A DNA stretch of 64,000 bases, from positions 19,242,952 through 19,306,951 of the forward strand of contig CM055311.2 in the NCBI GenBank assembly GCA_029255685.2. The letters are read 5' to 3'. The DNA comes from Silene conica. Its lineage: Eukaryota; Streptophyta; Magnoliopsida; Caryophyllales; Caryophyllaceae. The position numbers were made by a program, and so were the translations under genes. The number at the start of each line of letters is the position of its first letter. The stretch's first letter is position 1. This document shows, one piece after another, positions 58,950-64,000 of the stretch. The notes under the pieces are model-generated. The model saw only the letters and a list, made by a program, of their open reading frames with translations. It was not told where the DNA came from and made no database searches.

Positions 58950-59955
58950 TGTGGGGAATAAAGCATGTATTCGCCCCAAACTTGCAGGATTATAATGAAA
59001 CATACAATTGTGATTATAGTCATAAGTTAATTAAAAGCATGAAAAAGAAATCAACCTTTGGTCCTTTGTGCTTATGGCCTAAGAACAGGAATTAAAGTAA
59101 ATTCCCTCCTATAACTTGCACCCAAGACTTGATTGAGATGATGCCGCGTGTGCTAGAAAATACTCTCCAATTGCCTTGCAATATGGGGAGAGCCTTTTGA
59201 GGTTTTAGACGTGAGATCTGAGTTTTGGGAAAAAGATGTTCTCAAAACCCTAATTATTCTTGAGATCTGTTTTTTAATCAGTAAAACAATCAGTAGTATC
59301 ACAAAAGGAGAAGTTCTCTCCTTTTGTAATACTTGGCCGGCCGAGATTGGTCTTGGGTAGGAGTGGGCTTTCCACTCTTACCTTATTCCAATGCATGATT
59401 CGACCCATTTTGCTAAAATATAATTTGCGGGTATTTATTATAAATCGCACACATGTTATCAGATATTAATACAGTCGATATATTAATAATGTGCTGATAA
59501 AATACGATATTGTATAATTGGCCAAATTAATATAACTGTTTATATTAATACGCAAATTCAATATTTAATTAAATATAACTGTTTGTATTTAATTTTACGA
59601 ATTAATCATGTAATCCGCATTAGCTAAAATTATTTAATCCGTATTAAATAATAATCTCAACATCTCATTGACTAATTTAATAGTCAATACCTCTGACTAA
59701 CTGTTTAGTCATATCCGGCATAAATGTGACTGTATTTTCATACCTTCACATCTCTCAAACGTGTCCTATAGGTGTGACGTATAGGGACCAGTTGATCACC
59801 GCCATCCGTATGACAATAACGTCAAACTTATCTAGCAAGCCAACCGTTATTGATAAACGTGGATCAACTGATAATAATACAAAAGTATGCCCTTGTGATC
59901 CTTTAAGAGATTTAGTAAGTCATTGTACTAACTGTCAAGGACACCAGCCCCAACA
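58950..59955 (-). repeat. copia-2 right LTR
   Basis: 1006 bp, preceded by the PBS and 2 bp spacer and followed by the TSD-like GGAAG and the duplicated flank. More similar to the solo LTR at 42111 than to its own partner at 49393. Confidence 0.92.
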
Positions 59956-62399
59956 GGAAGTGCAATTCATGTACGCATTACCACTTACCTATGGGGCCTA
60001 GGTAAGTCACTTCCTCCATTATGGAGGTATTGCAATTCATGAAAACTTCAAATTTATGTAAATTGGGGTAACCAAACAAAAGGTCAATTTTGCAATTCAC
60101 GTGAAGTTAAATTCGTAGGTTTTTTAGTGGGTAACCAAACGACCCCTAAGTATGACTAAACATTGTGAAAAAATTTATCGATTGAGTATTACCAAATGCT
60201 CAAAATTGTTGTCGTTTTTTTCCCCGTTTAATTTATGACTTTGTTGACCTATATTTTCATTCGTTTTCTAACATATATTATTTTTATTTGCAGGGTTCAT
60301 TCGTGTACAATTTATAAAGTATTCGTAGCACATGGCAACATCATAAAATTGATGAGAGATAGTCATAACACTAGCTAAGTATCCGTCTTTCTTGATACTT
60401 TTGATATATTTTTGTTATAATATGAATATTTCATTATTGAGCTTTTGATTTTCTCCAAAGTTCATTTGGTAGTTGTTGTACAGAATAATATTTTTTTTCC
60501 TTTCCATGAGGTAGCAATAAGGAAAAAATATAGCGAAATATGGAATACAACTTGCAAATAAATGAAAAACTCTATATGAAACATGCAGGAGCAGGCTAGT
60601 AGATGAGCTTGAAAGAGAAACAATTGTGCGAAGAAACGAGTCCAAATCATTAAGTGTCCCTCTTATATTACGTAGCTCATTTTGTAGTGTAGTATTCTCT
60701 AAAGGGTGACCTACAAATTAGAGATAACAACTTTTATATTTTTTCCATTTTTGAAAAACCTCATATGTCCCTTTGATATTACAATATCGCCCGCTTTCGT
60801 CTTTTGGTGTTCATGTGTTTTTGTCACCGAGACCAAAAAGCATCATTTCTCCTATCTCGCCAGACATTACTTTTAATAAAAAAAAATGATGTCCGACAAG
60901 CCCGTGATTTTCACGGGGGACAGAACTAGTTAATTAATTATAGAGATGTTTCCATCAAATTAGGAAGTTTCATAGGTTTTAATTTGGTCAAAATGTCAAA
61001 AGATTTTAATTATTAACTAGTTTTTATACCCGCGCAATGCACGAGCGAGCTAGAGTTGAATTTTTGTGTATGTATTATCAATTATTTTTGTTTATAACTA
61101 ATATAGATTTTTTTTATATATTACAGAATAATGAGTGTTAATCTCACCTCACTATGACGACTTTGTAGGTATTATAACCAAAATTTAGTACGTGGTTCTT
61201 TTTGCTATAACAAATAATTTTTACATAAACAATGTATGAATTTAAAGCGAAAAATAAACAATGTATGAATTTAGAGCGAAAAATAAAATTAGTATAAAAA
61301 ATGTTTGATATGCACAATTAATCAATTATATTATTAGTGTCAAAATTCAAGTTTTATATATAGATCCGCTTGTAATTCATACCACGATCATTGAAAATGA
61401 TTTTGCTTTCAACATGTTAACTGAAAACAAAATTAACATAAAACAAATTAATAGACTCTATTTTTAAAAATAGTACTCCTTCCATTTTTTCCAAATAATA
61501 CATTTCTATTTTTGTACACTATTAACAGGTCAATCTTCAATTTCAGTTTTCTCTCAATACGTAAGAAAAAATATATTCATGTGGGGTCTTGTTTAATTCG
61601 CTTTTACGAGTACATTGAAAATATATAACTTTTATAATTTTTACAAATACGCAGCTAAAGATATTAAACACGTAAAACGTGCGTTGGCAAATGTGAAAAG
61701 CAAATGTATTATTTGGAAAAAAAAATGGAGGGAGTATGTATTATTTTAAAAATACAAATTCACGCACAAAAAAGAGGTTGAATAAAAACTTTTATATACC
61801 AATACGATATTTCATTTTGTTCAAAATTAGAGGATTATACAACCAGAACATCTGGTAGAATAGATTCCGAGCTTTATAACAAAAAATTTGAGTTTATGTA
61901 TATATTTTACGAGATTTATTGAAAAGAATCTGAACGTCTTTATAAAAAAATTGAAACTCAAAAAATTATATTGAAACTCAAAAAAATACATATAAAATCC
62001 AAAGATTTTAATTTGAACACTAAAAAATTATAGTGTCAGAAAAAATTGTTAAAAGCTCGAAAAAAATTATATATAGGCTCAATTAGATTTGTATTAGATG
62101 TACGATACTCGTATACATCTGGTTGTATAATCCTATTAAAACTCAAAAAAATACATTAATAGTTCACCTGCCACATAATTTATGTTTAAGTCAATTCCCT
62201 TTCTAAATCAGTTTTTTCTAAAATATATATATAGTAATAAATTAACAAAGATGGAATTTTCAGCGAAATCAAAAGAATAGGGGTATTAGAAATGAAAAGT
62301 AGAAACCACTTTTGTATGTGAATATTGTACCATTTTGACACTATTTATCACTAGTACAAAAAACACATACGGCTACGGTTAAAAATGGCATAAGGCTAC

Positions 62400-62978
62400 T
62401 GTAACACCCCAAGAGTATGAGAGAAAAGTTGTCCCACATCGGTAGAATGTGAGGCTTGTGATATGTTTATAATAGCTTCCACCCACCACTTAGTAACAAG
62501 GCCTTGTGCTTTTGGGCTTCAGTGAGGACAATTAACGGGCCCAAAAGTGCACACTCATCTTATTGGGTATGTGTTACGACGGTGGTGGGTCGGGTTGTTA
62601 CAAATGGTATCAGAGCGACCCTGCGACCGTGTGGTGAGCCTGTGGTCGGGAGTACCCGGGTCACACACCTAGCGGGGAGGATCCGGGTCACACACCTAGC
62701 GGGGAGGATTCTGGCCCTGGTTGTGGTCAAGTTTGAGGCACAACGAGGACGTTGTGTTCTTTAAGTGGGGGAGTTTGTAACACCCCAAGAGTATGAGAGA
62801 AAAGTTGTCCCACATCGGTAGAATGTGAGGCTTGTGATATGTTTATAATAGCTTCCACCCACCACTTAGTAACAAGGCCTTGTGCTTTTGGGCTTCAGTG
62901 AGAACAATTAACGGGCCCAAAAGTGCACACTCATCTTATTGGGTATGTGTTACGACGGTGGTGGGTCGGGTTGTTACA
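62400..62978 (+). mobile_element. TRIM element, second copy
   Basis: Duplicate of 45561-46139 with the same GCTAC on both sides. It arose with the segment, not by a new insertion. Confidence 0.9.
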
Positions 62979-63413
62979 GCTACGGTTGTCCAACCGTAGC
63001 AAATCAAGGGGTAGCCTTAAGTAAGGGACATATGGCTACGGTTGTACAACCGTAGCCTAAAATATTAAAGGCTACGGTTGTCATGGAGAATCGTAGCCAA
63101 AAGTCATGAAAAGGCTACGGTTCTTATGGAACACAGTAGCCAAAAGTCATGAAAAGGCTACGGTTGTCATGGAGAACCGTAGCCAAAAGTCATGAAAAGG
63201 CTACGGTTAATACGAACAACCATAGCCAATTCTCAATCAAAAAATTAAAAACAAAAATATTTATGCAAATATAGTTTGGTGGCTCAGCAATTATTATCCA
63301 ATGATTATAATTTCAATATAAAAAAGTTAATACATTAGTCCCCAAATACACACTTTTTAAATACTTCCTAACAAAAACACAGAATGAAAATCATACTCTA
63401 TAAAATAATTAAA

Positions 63414-63732
63414 AACTAGCATCACCAATGAATGCAAAAACTCGCTTTTCAGGAACTGTTGCATAGCCAAGAGTAGTCCCAACAGACCATCCAATTGATC
63501 TATACTGCATTTAGAACTCATATCTGCAACCCTTGTGAGGCTTCAATTTTTAACAGTTAAAGCATGAATCCCCGGTCTCAGCAATGACAGTAGTGCCACA
63601 GGACTTCATCTTCTGGATATGGTAGATAAGAACATTGACTTTCAGAGGTTCTTTAAGGTCATACTCAAGACCCCACCCCCACATCAGGAACAAACATTCT
63701 ACTGTAGTTCTCAAAAGCATTAGTATTTTCAT
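63414..63732 (-). pseudogene. PDC: Pyruvate decarboxylase fragment, second copy
   Basis: Copy of 46575-46893 with one visible base change (CTTCTGGATATGG for CTTTTGGATATGG), which is silent or neutral in a dead fragment. Same stops and frameshift. Confidence 0.85.
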
Positions 63733-63819
63733 GGTTACAGCCCTCGATTTGGCACAATGTCCGATATACAGCATTCGATCTTTAGCTGTACCAAATGCTT
63801 TCTCACGAACTAATCCAGC
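63733..63819 (-). pseudogene. CCT5: CCT5 exon c fragment, second copy
   Basis: Copy of 46894-46980 ([20 protein letters not shown]...AVT). Exons a and b of this copy fall beyond the window end. Confidence 0.83.
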
Positions 63820-64000
63820 CTGCAGAAGTTAGACCAGATATCATCATAGGGATAGAAAACAGAAGTCGGGAAATGTTTGAAAATGACAGAAATTCTAACC
63901 ATAGGTATAGCACTGGAAGTGACTCATAAGTAATGCAAGGATTTATAGTCAAGTTTTTCACTGATTTATATAGGGCATCCGGTCTTAAATTTCTAACCCA

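Larger units (their letters stand above)
49393..59955 (-). mobile_element. copia-2: Ty1/copia fossil within a recombined LTR array
   Basis: LTRs 49393-50398 and 58950-59955 (1006 bp each) enclose an internal region with PBS at 58935-58947 and a PPT-side purine run next to the left LTR. Right of it is GGAAG (59956-59960), the same TSD as the solo LTR at 42111. Left of it is not host DNA but another PBS and leader (48429-49392), so the left LTR is shared by two element units in tandem. The internal region includes a foreign LTR-like block (54836-55898). The coding region is broken, with at least three breaks besides that block. Close similarity to copia-1 marks them as one family. Confidence 0.88.
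59956..64000. repeat. Right flank of the copia site, second copy (runs off window)
   Basis: Near-identical to 43117-47161 at an offset of 16,839 bp. It contains the Helitron 3' half (to 60929), short Helitron (61017-61364), Stowaway (61476-61734), MITE (61831-62134), CACTA end (from 62349), TRIM, and the PDC and CCT5 fragments. The window ends inside it. Confidence 0.92.
62349..64000 (+). mobile_element. CACTA transposon end, second copy (runs off window)
   Basis: Same CACTAGTACAAAAAACACAT start and GGCTACGGTT hairpin array (62979-63230) as at 45510. Its right end must lie beyond the window and would show whether the captured genes are inside the transposon. Confidence 0.65.

Noticed and set aside
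49393-59955. copia-2 as a simple free-standing insertion
   Set aside because: Left of the left LTR is another PBS and leader, not host DNA or a TSD, so it is part of an array.

Overview
This is a gene-poor, transposon-dense stretch of a plant nuclear genome, almost certainly a eudicot. The evidence is one intact plant-type transcription factor gene (cytokinin response factor, AP2/ERF family), plant-style LTR elements primed by initiator-Met tRNA (TGGTATCAGAGC), and Tourist, Stowaway, Mutator-like, CACTA and Helitron elements. I cannot name the species. Boundaries were read by eye from terminal motifs, target-site duplications (TSDs) and repeated blocks; percentages are rough.

1-17306: a large non-coding LTR element (LARD-like) on the minus strand with 2.5 kb LTRs. 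Its left edge lies about 100 bp outside the window. A minus-strand Ty1/copia fossil (3922-12561, TSD TGGAA) is nested in it. The LARD itself sits in the RNase H end of an L1-like LINE (17307-17664).

17665-31300: AT-rich intergenic DNA with MITEs of at least four types, a second L1-like LINE fragment (19500-20407), a copia-type LTR remnant (21901-22495), a 1.18 kb Tourist-like element full of CAGTT repeats, a SINE (29208-29409), and the only convincing host gene: CRF at 25254-26183 (minus), intronless and intact.

31302-35404: a GC-rich, nearly full-length LINE that does not look like the usual plant L1 or RTE. It has N-terminal zinc fingers, a central reverse transcriptase, and a C-terminal CCHC knuckle followed by a restriction-like-endonuclease signature, as in R2/R4-type elements. 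It and a 5'-truncated relative both sit in (TAA)n tracts. This is the most interesting object in the window.

35405-42110: more MITEs, a CACTA terminus, an (AT)n tract and Helitron ends.

42111-64000: a recombined array. A solo copia LTR (TSD GGAAG) is followed by a 5.3 kb right flank, then an abrupt switch into copia leader sequence, LTR, internal region and LTR, and then the same right flank again (offset 16,839 bp, almost identical). The repeated flank holds Helitrons, MITEs, and a CACTA terminus with a TRIM inside it. Next to that terminus are captured exons of two host genes, chaperonin subunit CCT5 and pyruvate decarboxylase, joined head to tail. The second copia element also contains a foreign solo-LTR-like block flanked by a duplicated part of gag-protease.

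Apart from CRF, nothing in the window appears able to make a normal host protein. The rest is a record of insertion, recombination and gene-fragment capture.
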